From Chloroflexota bacterium (GTDB taxonomy: Bacteria > Chloroflexota > Dehalococcoidia > Dehalococcoidales > UBA2162), in the NCBI GenBank assembly GCA_016190895.1, contig JACPPR010000061.1, positions 1 to 35,087 of the forward strand: a stretch of 35,087 nt of DNA, read 5' to 3'. The position numbers and the translations under genes were made by a program. The notes beneath the pieces are model-generated. The model was not told the origin of the DNA and did no database searches. It was given only the letters and a program-made list of their open reading frames with translations. This document shows positions 22,200 to 30,454 of this stretch, piece after piece. Numbering within the stretch: the stretch's first letter is position 1; the number at the start of each line of letters is the position of its first letter.

Positions 22200-22823
22200 A
22201 TGGCTGGAGAGCTAACCAAGGCAGTCGCTGACCTACAGGAAGAAAAAGCTGTCAAGATGATTAATGACAGGCTGGCTACGGGTGAAGATGCTAACAAGCT
22301 ATTTAACGAAAGCCGGGAAGGGATGGAGCTAGTCGGCGAGCGGTTCGGCAAAGGAGAGTATTTTCTCCCGGAACTGGTCTATTCAGCGGAAATCTTCAAG
22401 CAGATAGCCGAGATTCTCAAACCAAAGCTGAAAACGGAGACGAAGGCGGGAAAGGCCGGCAAGGTTATCGTCGGCACTGTCGCCGGTGATATCCACGATA
22501 TCGGCAAAGACATCGTCGTCTTTATGCTCGATATGAACGGCTTTGAAGTCTACGACCTTGGCGTCGATGTTCCCCCTCAGAAATTCATCGATAAGATAAA
22601 AGAGACCGACGCCTCCATCGTCGCCCTGAGCGGATTCCTGACGCTGGCTTTCGACTCGATGAAACAGACGGTCGATGCCATCAAAGCGGCCGGCCTGCGC
22701 AACAAAGTGAAGATAATGGTTGGCGGCGGGCAAATCGATGATGAAATCCGCAAATTCTCCGGCGCTGACGCCTATGGCAAGGATGCTATGGCTGGCGTAA
22801 GTATCGCCAAAGGGTGGGCTTAG
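22200..22823 (+). CDS. Methyltransferase-type corrinoid protein
   Basis: 207 residues. The N-terminal ~85 residues form the helical cap (AVADLQEEKAVKMINDRLATGEDANKLFNESREGMELVGERFGKGEYFLPELVYSAEIF). The Rossmann-like B12 domain has GDIHDIGKDIV, the DxHxxG motif whose His ligates cobalt from below, then VYDLGVDVPPQKF, SIVALSGFLTLAF and VMVGGGQID. Such proteins (MtbC/MtmC/MttC type) carry a methyl group between a substrate methyltransferase and an acceptor enzyme. Neither partner is in the window. ATG 22200 follows AAGGAGGG at ideal spacing. It leads an operon with two hotdog-fold genes. Confidence 0.9.
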   Translation: MAGELTKAVADLQEEKAVKMINDRLATGEDANKLFNESREGMELVGERFGKGEYFLPELVYSAEIFKQIAEILKPKLKTETKAGKAGKVIVGTVAGDIHDIGKDIVVFMLDMNGFEVYDLGVDVPPQKFIDKIKETDASIVALSGFLTLAFDSMKQTVDAIKAAGLRNKVKIMVGGGQIDDEIRKFSGADAYGKDAMAGVSIAKGWA

Positions 22824-22831
22824 GGCAGTAG

Positions 22832-23239
22832 ATGGCGAAAGCCTACAGCGAACTGGAAGCCGGGTATGAATTTCCGCCCGGCAACTATAAGCTTGACGCT
22901 GCCCGGGTATCCCTTTTCCTTGGAGCCGTTGGAGACGCCAGCTACCCGTATCTGGATAACAGGCTTGTCCCGCCGATGGCAGTAGCCGCCCTGGCTATGG
23001 CGGCGCTCTCTAACACTGTCAGTCTGCCTGCGGGAGCTGTGCATGTCTCCCAGGAGCTTGGCTTTGTAGAAGCTGTACGCCCGGACGAAAACCTGACCAG
23101 TTATGCCAGGCTCAGCCGGACGCAAAAGCGGGGCAAACTCCACGTTATTGCCATCGACTTCGATGTCCGCAGCCAGGCCGGTAAAACCGTGCTGACCGGC
23201 AAAACCAGCTTCATTCTGCCCCAGGACGAAGAGCAGTAA
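22832..23239 (+). CDS. MaoC/FAS1-like hotdog subunit A (probably non-catalytic)
   Basis: 135 residues with the FAS1-dehydratase-like hotdog pattern: LEAGYEFPPGNYKLDAARVSLFLGAVGD, VPPMAVAALAMAALSNTVSLPAGAVHVSQELGFVEAVRPDENLTSYARLS, and a final strand IDFDVRSQAGKTVLTGKTSFIL. The hydratase residues D-x4-H (NPxHxD) are absent, so it is probably the substrate-binding partner, as in HadA/HadC-type heterodimers. It starts 8 bases after the corrinoid gene and its stop TAA overlaps the ATG of the next gene, implying a 1:1 complex. Confidence 0.75.
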   Translation: MAKAYSELEAGYEFPPGNYKLDAARVSLFLGAVGDASYPYLDNRLVPPMAVAALAMAALSNTVSLPAGAVHVSQELGFVEAVRPDENLTSYARLSRTQKRGKLHVIAIDFDVRSQAGKTVLTGKTSFILPQDEEQ

Positions 23240-23664
23240 TGGCAAGCCAACTGGTCGAGCTGCAAGAGGGCGGGCGGCTGCCTGAGATAACCAAGACTGT
23301 TATTCAGGAGAATATCAACCGCTACGCCGAAGCCAGCCGGGATTTTAACCCTATTCACATCGATGAAGAGTTCGCCAGGAAAACCCAGCACGGCGGCACT
23401 ATCGCTCACGGTATGCTCGTTCTGGCTTATGTTTCCGAGATGATGACGGCCGCCTTCGGCAGGAACTGGCTCACCAGCGGCAAGCTCGATGTCAGGTTCA
23501 AGGCCGCCGCTCACCCGGGCGAGACTATTACCGTAAGCGGCCAAATAACTAAACTTTCCAAAAGCGGGGGCCAAACTGCCGTCACTTGCTCCATCCTGTG
23601 CCGCAACCAGAAGAACGAGCCTGTTATCACCGGAGAAGCCACCCTAGTTGTTCCGGAAGTCTAG
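23239..23664 (+). CDS. MaoC-like (R)-hydratase subunit B
   Basis: 141 residues with the catalytic hydratase-2 motif: YAEASRDFNPIHIDEEFARKTQHGGTIAHGML, where the Asp and His of DFNPIH act on the thioester. Further hotdog strands follow (LDVRFKAAAHPGETITVSG). The family hydrates trans-enoyl-CoA or dehydrates 3-hydroxyacyl thioesters. The start codon overlaps the stop of subunit A. Being cotranscribed with a corrinoid protein is unusual and hints at a joint pathway, for example processing of a methylated or branched acyl compound; the pathway itself is not known. Confidence 0.82.
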   Translation: MASQLVELQEGGRLPEITKTVIQENINRYAEASRDFNPIHIDEEFARKTQHGGTIAHGMLVLAYVSEMMTAAFGRNWLTSGKLDVRFKAAAHPGETITVSGQITKLSKSGGQTAVTCSILCRNQKNEPVITGEATLVVPEV

Positions 23665-23685
23665 CATTTGCTTTTGATATGGGTG

Positions 23686-23705
23686 GCACAGGCGTCAGCC
23701 TGTGC
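23686..23705. terminator. Hairpin after the corrinoid/hydratase operon
   Basis: gcacaggc-gtca-gcctgtgc, 22 bases after the stop of subunit B. The stem is strong but no U-tract follows. The same kind of loop (aggcgtcagcct) recurs widely in bacterial intergenic repeats, so it may be a repeat instead of a true terminator. Confidence 0.45.
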
Positions 23706-23758
23706 GATTATAAGGCTACTGGTTACATCGACGGCAAAACTCGGTTTCAGGTTCGTAT

Positions 23759-23786
23759 TTGACAAACTGGTAGAGCTTACTATATT
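23759..23786 (+). promoter_or_regulatory. Promoter of the first SBP5 lipoprotein gene
   Basis: TTGACA (23759-23764) and TATATT (23781-23786) are 16 bases apart, about 85 bases before the ATG at 23872, followed by a long AT-rich leader and an AGGAGG ribosome site. Confidence 0.55.
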
Positions 23787-23871
23787 TTAATTTTAGAAGC
23801 ATTATTTTCCAGTTGAGGTAATAGCGAATAAGGCTTGTCAAAATTAAGGAAGAAGGGTATAGGAGGTAAGG

Positions 23872-25731
23872 ATGAAAAGGAAGACGCTCTGGCTGGCGGT
23901 GAGTGGCTTGATGGTACTTTCCCTGGTGATGGCAGCCTGTGGCCCGGCCGCAGCCCCCACCACTCCAACAGCCCCGACAACTCCAACCGCCCCAACCGCC
24001 CCAACTGCCCCGACTGCCCCAACACCGGAAAAGCCCCAACAAGAGCCGGTGAAACCTATCGGTGAGACGCCCAAGTATGGCGGCACGATTAGACTCCTCG
24101 GAGGCACCGAACCAATAAGGTTTAGTTCTGTTACCCACACCGTCGGTAGTATTGTCCTCAATATGGCTAATCAGGGTCTTTGGGCGGGTGATTGGACCAA
24201 AGGGCCTGCCGGAGGTTACGGCACCAATGAGGCTGACTGGGCTGGCAATCCCGACCTTTTTAAGCACAAAATCGGCGTCATCGCTGAGAGTACGACGTGG
24301 ACAGTCGATGAGGCAAAAAACGAAGGAACTATCGTCTACAAGATTCGCCAGGGGGTACATTGGGCGCTCAACCCGGCCAGCGAAGCCAGCCGACTGCTCA
24401 ACGGACGGGAACTGACGGCTGATGACGTCATCTTCCACCTCAAACGGATTATTACCGACACCAAGACCTATCTCTACCTGGCTAGTCCGGAACTGAGGGT
24501 AGCCGTGATAACCAAAACTGGCCCCTGGGAGGTTACCGTTAAAATTCCTATCGATTCTCTAATATCAACGGTAAGCCGCTTTGGCGATTCAATCCAACTC
24601 GAGGCGCCGGAGGTGATAAACAAATATGGTAACGCTGAGAACTGGAAGAATTCGGTGGGCACCGGCCCATTCATTCTGACTGAATACACCCCTGGTAGCG
24701 TGTTGACCATGGTCAGAAACCCCAATTACTGGGAAAAGGACCCCATTGGCCCGGGCAAGGGCAACCAGTTACCTTATCTGGATAGCGTTCAGTATTTTAT
24801 CATACCTGATGTATCTACTCAGCAAGCTGCCCTGCGGACAGCCAAGATTGACCAGATTGGCAGCGTTTCCCAGGAAGACGCAGACTTGATGCGGAAGCAG
24901 GTTCCGGCATTAGTGGAACTAAAAAGAGATGGTGGTGGCACCGGCACGCCTGTAGTTAACTTCAGAACGGATAAGACTCCCTTTAATGATGTCCGGGTAC
25001 GCCGCGCAATGCAACTGGCCATCGATTTTGAGACGATAAACCAGAGTTTAGCCGGGGGCCAAGGCCGATATCCGAACCGACCCTTTGGGTATAGTGTTGA
25101 TTTCGCCGACCTCTACCTCGGACTTGACGACCCGGAGATGCCCGCGGAAGTTAAGGAGCTCTGGAGCTATAAGCCGGACAAGGCAAAACAGCTCTTGAAA
25201 GAAGCTGGCTATCCTAACGGTTTCAAGACCTCGGTACTTGTTACCGCCAGCCAGGTCGACGATTGGTCGATATACAAGGATATGTGGGCCAAGGTAGGTA
25301 TCGAACTGGTGCTTGATGTCAAAGACCAGGGCATCTATAATTCCATCGTCAATAACAGGAGCCACGAAGCCCTGATACAATCCAGTGGGAATCCCATATG
25401 GTACACGATGCCGGCTTATTCCGGGGTATCCTCTACCAACCGCAGCATGATTGACGACCCCATTATCAACGAGACGTTGGTTAAGATTCGACGAGCTATC
25501 GTCCTGGACCCTGTAAACGGCGAGAAGACAGGCATGAAAATGATGAAAGAACTTACCAAACATGTTTACTGGCAGGTATACGAAATCGGGGGCGTTAGCG
25601 GTTCTTCGAGCCGCTTCTGGTGGCCCTGGCTGAAGAACTACTTAGGTGAAGCCAATATAGGTTACTTCGAAACCGGTTGGCCACGGTACATCTGGCTCGA
25701 CCAGAACCTGAAGAAATCGATGGGTTATTAA
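23872..25731 (+). CDS. Solute-binding lipoprotein, family 5 (SBP1)
   Basis: 619 residues. The signal peptide ends in a lipobox, LVMAAC, so the protein is lipid-anchored outside the membrane. A 30-residue tether of Pro/Thr/Ala repeats follows, then the SBP_bac_5 fold (PKYGGTIRL...GREVTADDV-like GRELTADDVIFHLKRI...GTGPFILTEYTPGS...FNDVRVRRAMQLAIDFETINQSL...AKQLLKEAGYPNGFKTSVLV). The family feeds peptides, nickel complexes, sugars or other organics to ABC transporters, but no permease or ATPase gene lies nearby. A close paralogue follows after the WYL regulator; both end in a Trp-rich W-WPWLKNY segment with a basic KK-MGY tail. Its ligand is not evident. AGGAGG lies 5 bases before ATG. Confidence 0.9.
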   Translation: MKRKTLWLAVSGLMVLSLVMAACGPAAAPTTPTAPTTPTAPTAPTAPTAPTPEKPQQEPVKPIGETPKYGGTIRLLGGTEPIRFSSVTHTVGSIVLNMANQGLWAGDWTKGPAGGYGTNEADWAGNPDLFKHKIGVIAESTTWTVDEAKNEGTIVYKIRQGVHWALNPASEASRLLNGRELTADDVIFHLKRIITDTKTYLYLASPELRVAVITKTGPWEVTVKIPIDSLISTVSRFGDSIQLEAPEVINKYGNAENWKNSVGTGPFILTEYTPGSVLTMVRNPNYWEKDPIGPGKGNQLPYLDSVQYFIIPDVSTQQAALRTAKIDQIGSVSQEDADLMRKQVPALVELKRDGGGTGTPVVNFRTDKTPFNDVRVRRAMQLAIDFETINQSLAGGQGRYPNRPFGYSVDFADLYLGLDDPEMPAEVKELWSYKPDKAKQLLKEAGYPNGFKTSVLVTASQVDDWSIYKDMWAKVGIELVLDVKDQGIYNSIVNNRSHEALIQSSGNPIWYTMPAYSGVSSTNRSMIDDPIINETLVKIRRAIVLDPVNGEKTGMKMMKELTKHVYWQVYEIGGVSGSSSRFWWPWLKNYLGEANIGYFETGWPRYIWLDQNLKKSMGY

Positions 25732-25760
25732 GTCTTAAGGAAGAGAGACAGAGAAGGTTA

Positions 25761-25790
25761 GCGGCTGGAGATTTGCAAATCTCCAGCCGC
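25761..25790. repeat. Perfect 30-bp palindrome after SBP1 (GGCTGGAGA type)
   Basis: gcggctggagatttg and its exact complement, 30 bases after the SBP1 stop. A variant with the same ctggaga...tctccag core lies after the first RdhA-like gene (30330-30351). Possibly a terminator; the following bases are cttgctcttt. Confidence 0.6.
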
Positions 25791-25836
25791 TTGCTCTTTA
25801 AGAAATTATTCTGTCTAAGCACTTATTCTAGCAAAC

Positions 25837-25891
25837 AAGTAACTAAGACGACTGTAGTTGTCGCCATAGGGTGCTACACTCCTAGTTACTT
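25837..25891. promoter_or_regulatory. Separated inverted repeat before the WYL regulator
   Basis: aagtaacta (25837-25845) and tagttactt (25883-25891) are exact complements 37 bases apart, ending 35 bases before the regulator's start. The layout suits a DNA loop or paired half-sites for autoregulation. Confidence 0.35.
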
Positions 25892-25926
25892 ACTCACGTC
25901 CGGTGATACATTTATGGGAGTCGCGT

Positions 25927-26922
25927 ATGGAAGGTGAAAGAAGCTTCGGCCGCTCGCTCCGCCTCGCGAAAATCCAATATGCCCTGCACAAAAATTCTGA
26001 TGGACTGACAAGCCGGGAATTATCTGAACTGTGCGGTGTCACCGTCCGTACCATTCAACGTGATTTACTCGACCTGCAATCCTATCTGGGTGTACCTCTC
26101 ACTCAGGCAGGTGACCGCTACGGAATAATCAGGGAATACGCCCTGCCTCCAGTAGTCTTCTCTGCTTATGAGGCCACCGCTCTGTTTCTTGCCTGCCGCC
26201 TGGCGCTCAGGCTTGCTGATGAAGGCAATCCTCATATAAGGAAAGCCCTGGATAAGATATCGACGGTAATGCCGCAAGAATTGGCCGGGCGTTTGAGACT
26301 GGGCATCGGATGCGGTGAGGATACCATAGCCCCTGATTTTGGCAAAGTCTTTGAAGCTGTAAGTTTAGCCTGGATTACCCAGCGGCAGATAAAGATTCAT
26401 TATCTTCCTCTAACAAGCGATAAGCTTATGGAATTGTTGCTGGAGCCGTATTTTGTGGAGATGACCGGAGCGGGACGTTCTACTTACGTCATCGGGCATG
26501 CTGTCAAGGAAGGAATGGAAGGGATCCTCTCATTTAGCCTGGACCGCATAAAAAATGCTGAAGTACTCCCAAGTAGTTTCGAGGCTCCGTCAGAGAAGGA
26601 ACTCGAACAAATATTATTGTCTGCCTGGGGCACAATGTGGAGAGAACATACAGAAGTAAGAATGTGGTCTTCATATCCTGCCATTCCTCCAAGAAAAGGT
26701 GCTGATTGTGTACTGTCTGCTGACACAGGCAAACTACCAGAAGAAGTTCATCAGACAACATTACACATAAGTAGCTGGCTTGAAGGTCACCTTCAGATAA
26801 AGAGGACATCAGAACTACCGGTCGGCGACCAGCTTTCATTAACCTCGCTTTTGCGTCACTTTGACGAACACGCGCGGAGATTATGGCAGAGTCTTCAGAC
26901 GCAGGATGTAACAGAAAAGTGA
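25927..26922 (+). CDS. WYL-domain transcriptional regulator
   Basis: About 331 residues from ATG 25927 (GGGAG 6 bases upstream), shorter than the ORF from GTG 25903. An N-terminal DeoR-like helix-turn-helix (LRLAKIQYALHKNSDGLTSRELSELCGVTVRTIQRDLLDLQSYLGVPL) is followed by a helical linker and the WYL sensor domain (ITQRQIKIHYLPL...LLEPYFVEM...TYVIGHAVKEG...LSFSLDRIKNAEVL). The domain binds ligands such as nucleic acids or small molecules. The gene is placed between two SBP5 lipoprotein paralogues and ahead of the two RdhA-like genes, so it is the best candidate for controlling all of them. No ligand is apparent. Confidence 0.88.
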   Translation: MEGERSFGRSLRLAKIQYALHKNSDGLTSRELSELCGVTVRTIQRDLLDLQSYLGVPLTQAGDRYGIIREYALPPVVFSAYEATALFLACRLALRLADEGNPHIRKALDKISTVMPQELAGRLRLGIGCGEDTIAPDFGKVFEAVSLAWITQRQIKIHYLPLTSDKLMELLLEPYFVEMTGAGRSTYVIGHAVKEGMEGILSFSLDRIKNAEVLPSSFEAPSEKELEQILLSAWGTMWREHTEVRMWSSYPAIPPRKGADCVLSADTGKLPEEVHQTTLHISSWLEGHLQIKRTSELPVGDQLSLTSLLRHFDEHARRLWQSLQTQDVTEK

Positions 26923-27022
26923 CAGAGGCTGACGGGTGTATACAGTACCGAGAGGGAAGTGTGAAACGCTTTAGATAACATCCTAAATCGAGAATAGATG
27001 GTCAAGCAGGAGGAGGTGTAAG

Positions 27023-28888
27023 ATGAGAGGAATCCTGTGGCTGGTAACAAGTGGCTTGATGACATTATCCCTGGCAATGGCAGCCTGTGCGCCGACGCCT
27101 ACCCCAACTGCTCCCACAACCCCCACAACCCCAGCAACCCCGACAACCACTCCGGCAGCCCCCGTCGCTCCGGCAACGGAAAAGCCCCAGCAAGAGGGGA
27201 TTAAGCCTGCTGCTGAGTCACCACAATATGGCGGAACGCTCAACCTTGTCCAGACTACCGATATAACTGTCTGGGATGATATTGTTACCCGGACGACCAC
27301 TCCAGGTCCCACCTTCAGTTTCACCAATGACCCCCTGTGGGGAGGGGATTGGTCAAAGGGTCCTGCCGGCGGTTATGGGACCAAAGAAACTGATTGGGCA
27401 GAGTATTACGACCGTTTTGACCAGAAGATAGGCTATCTGGCTGAAAACTGGAAGTGGACGGTCAACGCTGCGAAAAATGAAGGAACTATCATCTACCAGA
27501 TTCGCCAGGGGAAGCGCTACGCACTCAACCGAGAACCGTGGGCTGAAGCCAGTCGCCTGGCCGGGGGGCGAGAGGTAAGCACCGACGATGTTGTCTTTTC
27601 ATTGAAGCAAATGGTTACCGACCGTAGGGCTTACATCTACCGCGCCAATCCCGAACTGAGGGTTGCGGAGATAACCAAAACCGGTCCCTGGGAGGTTACC
27701 ATTAAGCTCCCCCTGGACGCTCTTTACGTAGGTATAGGGCGCTTCGGCAATTACGGCCGGGTGGTGCCTCCGGAGGTAGTAGCGAAATACGGCGATATGG
27801 CAAAGTGGCAGAATTCTGCCGGCAGCGGCTCCTTCATCCTCACCGATTATGTGCCCGGCAGCATAGCGGTTATGGCAAGAAATCCGAGCTACTGGATGAA
27901 GGACCCGGTAGGTTCGGGAAAAGGCAGCCAGTTACCTTACCTGGAGCGCGTGCGGTATCTTATCATACCTGATGCTTCTACCCGCCTCGCCGCTCTGCGA
28001 ACCGGTAAGCTTGACCAGCTAACCGGTGTCAGCACGGAAGACGCAACCCAGCTAAGGCGGACGACACCAGCGCTACTGGAGGCGGAGGGTCCGGGGGGTG
28101 GCCAGCCCACGATATCGATGAGAACAGACTTGCCGCCTTTTAACGATATTCGGGTTCGCCGTGCCCTTATGATGGCAACCGATTTCCAGGCGATAAACCA
28201 GAGTTTCTATGATGGCAAAGGACAAATCCTGACCTGGCCCTACGGCTATCGCGCCTCATACGCTGACCTCTATCTTAGTCTCGATGACCCGGAAATACCG
28301 GCATCTGTCCGGGAATTCTATACCTACAATCCTGAAAAGGCGAAGCAGCTCCTGAAAGAAGCCGGCTACCCCGGTGGACTGAAAACATCAGCCCTCATTA
28401 CGCAAACCGAGGTCGATTACTACTCTATTATCAAAGATATGTGGGCAAAGGTGGGCATCGATGTGGAACTCGATGTCAAGGACCGCGGCGCCTGGCAGAC
28501 CATAATGGCAAGGCGGGGGCATCAAGCCTTAGCCTACTATGCTCAGGGTCCAGTCGCTATGTGGTATACAGCTATCACGCTGGCGGGAGAGGGACCAGCC
28601 AATGCCAGCATGATTAACGACCCATTTATTAACGACGCGCTAGCGAAAATACGAATTGCTCTCCTTACCGAGAGCGAAACCAGTGGCATGAGGCTGTACA
28701 AAGAGATGATGAAATATGTCCTTGACCAGGCATACGTGATTCCGGGAGTCAGCGGATCTTCCAGCCGATTCTGGTGGCCCTGGCTCAAGAACTACTCCGG
28801 CGAGTTTACCACAGACTTTGGCTCCGGCAATTCGTGGATACGGTGGGTCTGGCTCGACCAGGATATGAAGAAAAAGATGGGATACTAA
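27023..28888 (+). CDS. Solute-binding lipoprotein, family 5 (SBP2)
   Basis: 621 residues, a paralogue of SBP1 with the same plan: lipobox LAMAAC, a Pro/Thr tether (PTPTAPTTPTTPATPTTTP), the fixed EKPQQEGIKP...YGGTLNLV entry, then the SBP_bac_5 core (GREVSTDDVVFSLKQMVTDRRAYIYRANPELRVAEITKTGPWEVTIKLPLDAL) and the WWPWLKNY...KKKMGY end. Conservation is high between the two except in the regions that line the ligand pocket, which suggests related but distinct ligands. GGAGGAGGTG lies upstream of ATG 27023. The next gene is the first RdhA-like protein 128 bases downstream. Confidence 0.9.
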   Translation: MRGILWLVTSGLMTLSLAMAACAPTPTPTAPTTPTTPATPTTTPAAPVAPATEKPQQEGIKPAAESPQYGGTLNLVQTTDITVWDDIVTRTTTPGPTFSFTNDPLWGGDWSKGPAGGYGTKETDWAEYYDRFDQKIGYLAENWKWTVNAAKNEGTIIYQIRQGKRYALNREPWAEASRLAGGREVSTDDVVFSLKQMVTDRRAYIYRANPELRVAEITKTGPWEVTIKLPLDALYVGIGRFGNYGRVVPPEVVAKYGDMAKWQNSAGSGSFILTDYVPGSIAVMARNPSYWMKDPVGSGKGSQLPYLERVRYLIIPDASTRLAALRTGKLDQLTGVSTEDATQLRRTTPALLEAEGPGGGQPTISMRTDLPPFNDIRVRRALMMATDFQAINQSFYDGKGQILTWPYGYRASYADLYLSLDDPEIPASVREFYTYNPEKAKQLLKEAGYPGGLKTSALITQTEVDYYSIIKDMWAKVGIDVELDVKDRGAWQTIMARRGHQALAYYAQGPVAMWYTAITLAGEGPANASMINDPFINDALAKIRIALLTESETSGMRLYKEMMKYVLDQAYVIPGVSGSSSRFWWPWLKNYSGEFTTDFGSGNSWIRWVWLDQDMKKKMGY

Positions 28889-28937
28889 GACTGGCAATTA
28901 AGGATAGGGCTGAAACTCCGACAAAAAAAGGAAAGAT

Positions 28938-28967
28938 TTGTAAAGCGAAAGCGAATGCTGGTATATT
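28938..28967 (+). promoter_or_regulatory. Promoter of the first RdhA-like gene
   Basis: TTGTAA (28938-28943) and TATATT (28962-28967) are separated by 18 bases and lie 50 bases before the GTG at 29017. It indicates that the RdhA-like gene may be transcribed apart from SBP2. Confidence 0.4.
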
Positions 28968-29016
28968 TTGACTAGCCACCTAAGAAACACCGCAAGGGAA
29001 TAAGGGGGGTATTGCT

Positions 29017-30285
29017 GTGAAGAAACTGACAATTCAGGAATGGGAAGAGAAATACCAGGTTGCTGCGGACAAAGAAAGATTTGACTCAAAATATGGCATG
29101 TTTAACCGGCCTATGTGGGACCCTGAGTTAAAAGACCGATTGAAAAGTTGGGGGTTCCTGGGCGATGTCAAAGATAAAGCCGGCTACACGCTCCAGGACC
29201 AGGCATTGAGATGGGGCGCCCGGCGCGGTACTCTGCTATCCCGTTTTAAGACCAGGCTGGGCACCGGCCCAGCGCCTGGTGCACCGCCACAGGCAACACC
29301 GGCACCCGGAGGCATGGCTATGGCGTCTGTAAATCCCATCGGGACAGCTACAGCAGTGGCGAGTCGTAGCCAGGTGACTACGGCGACTGAAGCTCCCGGA
29401 CGGCAGGCTGCTATGGCACCGGACAATCCCAGTATGCCGATGAATTACAAGCCCCCAGAAGGCGCCAGAATCAATACCAGCAATCCTCAAGCTATAACCC
29501 GCGATATTAAGAAAGTTGCTCGTTACTTCGGAGCTGACCTGGTAGGAATTTGTAAACTGGACAGGCGCTTCGTCTACCTCAAAGAGGAAATACCAGAGGA
29601 GTTCCAGTACGCCATAGTTATGGCTTTCGGGATGGAATATGACCTGCTCAAGTACTTCCCATCATACATTGCTGATGCTGCCACCAGTATGGGCTATAGC
29701 GACATGGCCGTTACTAACACTTACCTGGCGGCGTTCATCGAGAACCTGGGGTTTAAAGCTATCGATAGCGGAAATGATACTGCCCTCTCTATACCTTTGG
29801 CTATTCAGGCAGGACTGGGAGAACACGGCCGTCTCGGTCTCCTGGTCACCCCCCAGTTTGGGCCCCGAATAAGACTGAGCAAAATAATCACCGATTTACC
29901 TTTGGTGCCAGACTCACCGATTGATTTCGGCGTAACCGAATTCTGCGCAGCCTGCAAAAAATGCGCCCGCCTGTGCCCTTCACAATCTATCCCCCGTGGC
30001 GACCGCACCACTGAGCCAAATAACGCCTCCAACAGCAGCGGTGAGCTAAAGTGGCGCATCAATGCCGAAACATGCCGGATGTACTGGGGAAGGGTTAACA
30101 AACCCTGCACCGCTTGCATCGCCTGCTGCCCTTATAATAAACCAAATACCTGGCAGCACCGCACGGTACGCTGGTTCACTGACCGCATTCGATGGGCAGA
30201 CCCCCTGTACATTAAGATGGATGACCTTTTTGGCTACGGCAAACCTCACAAGGCAGATAAATTCTGGGAGGAGTGGCAACCCTAG
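29017..30285 (+). CDS. Reductive dehalogenase-like protein without Tat signal (RdhA-like 1)
   Basis: 422 residues. Residues ~145-310 form the corrinoid-binding reductase-like domain (ITRDIKKVARYFGADLVGICKLD...GYSDMAVTNTYLAAFIENLGFKAID...IQAGLGEHGRLGLLVTPQFGPRIRLSKIITDLPL). Two 4Fe-4S motifs follow: C310-x2-C-x2-C-x3-C320-P and C353...C364-x2-C-x3-C371-P. Residues 80-145 are an Ala/Pro/Thr/Met linker. There is no twin-arginine signal and no RdhB-type membrane anchor, so it should be cytoplasmic. RdhA enzymes remove halides using cob(I)alamin; the Tyr in GYSD is a candidate proton donor. QueG is a relative, but the N-terminal region (RPMWDPELKDRL...GYTLQDQAL) is RdhA-like. GTG start with AAGGGGGG upstream. 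Confidence 0.82.
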   Translation: MKKLTIQEWEEKYQVAADKERFDSKYGMFNRPMWDPELKDRLKSWGFLGDVKDKAGYTLQDQALRWGARRGTLLSRFKTRLGTGPAPGAPPQATPAPGGMAMASVNPIGTATAVASRSQVTTATEAPGRQAAMAPDNPSMPMNYKPPEGARINTSNPQAITRDIKKVARYFGADLVGICKLDRRFVYLKEEIPEEFQYAIVMAFGMEYDLLKYFPSYIADAATSMGYSDMAVTNTYLAAFIENLGFKAIDSGNDTALSIPLAIQAGLGEHGRLGLLVTPQFGPRIRLSKIITDLPLVPDSPIDFGVTEFCAACKKCARLCPSQSIPRGDRTTEPNNASNSSGELKWRINAETCRMYWGRVNKPCTACIACCPYNKPNTWQHRTVRWFTDRIRWADPLYIKMDDLFGYGKPHKADKFWEEWQP

Positions 30286-30329
30286 CCATCGGTACAGGTG
30301 CTGGTATGACCTGCTTCGATTTTTATGGA

Positions 30330-30351
30330 CTGGAGAATTGCAATTCTCCAG
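30330..30351. repeat. Palindrome after RdhA-like 1 (CTGGAGA type)
   Basis: ctggagaattgcaattctccag is a perfect 22-base palindrome, a variant of the one after SBP1. It lies 44 bases after the stop and may end the upstream transcript. Confidence 0.55.
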
Positions 30352-30454
30352 CCACTTGATTTATCCTTATTATATAAGAGCTAAAAGGAAATAATTTTCC
30401 TGAAAGCAGTAAGTGAAGCTCACTTTAGCGGGTTTCACTGCGAGGAGGGGGGGT

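Noticed and set aside
23940-24030. Short tandem repeats in the SBP genes as a possible CRISPR array
   Set aside because: They are codon-level Pro/Thr/Ala repeats in the lipoprotein tether, in frame, with no unique spacers.
23716-24438. 240-residue minus-strand ORF over the SBP1 5' end
   Set aside because: Composition (GWGGWGGW runs) is the antisense of the Pro/Thr tether; SBP1 has strong coding and start signals.
28889-30454. An rdhB-like membrane anchor near the RdhA-like genes
   Set aside because: No short ORF with two or three membrane helices is present in the gaps on either side of either gene.
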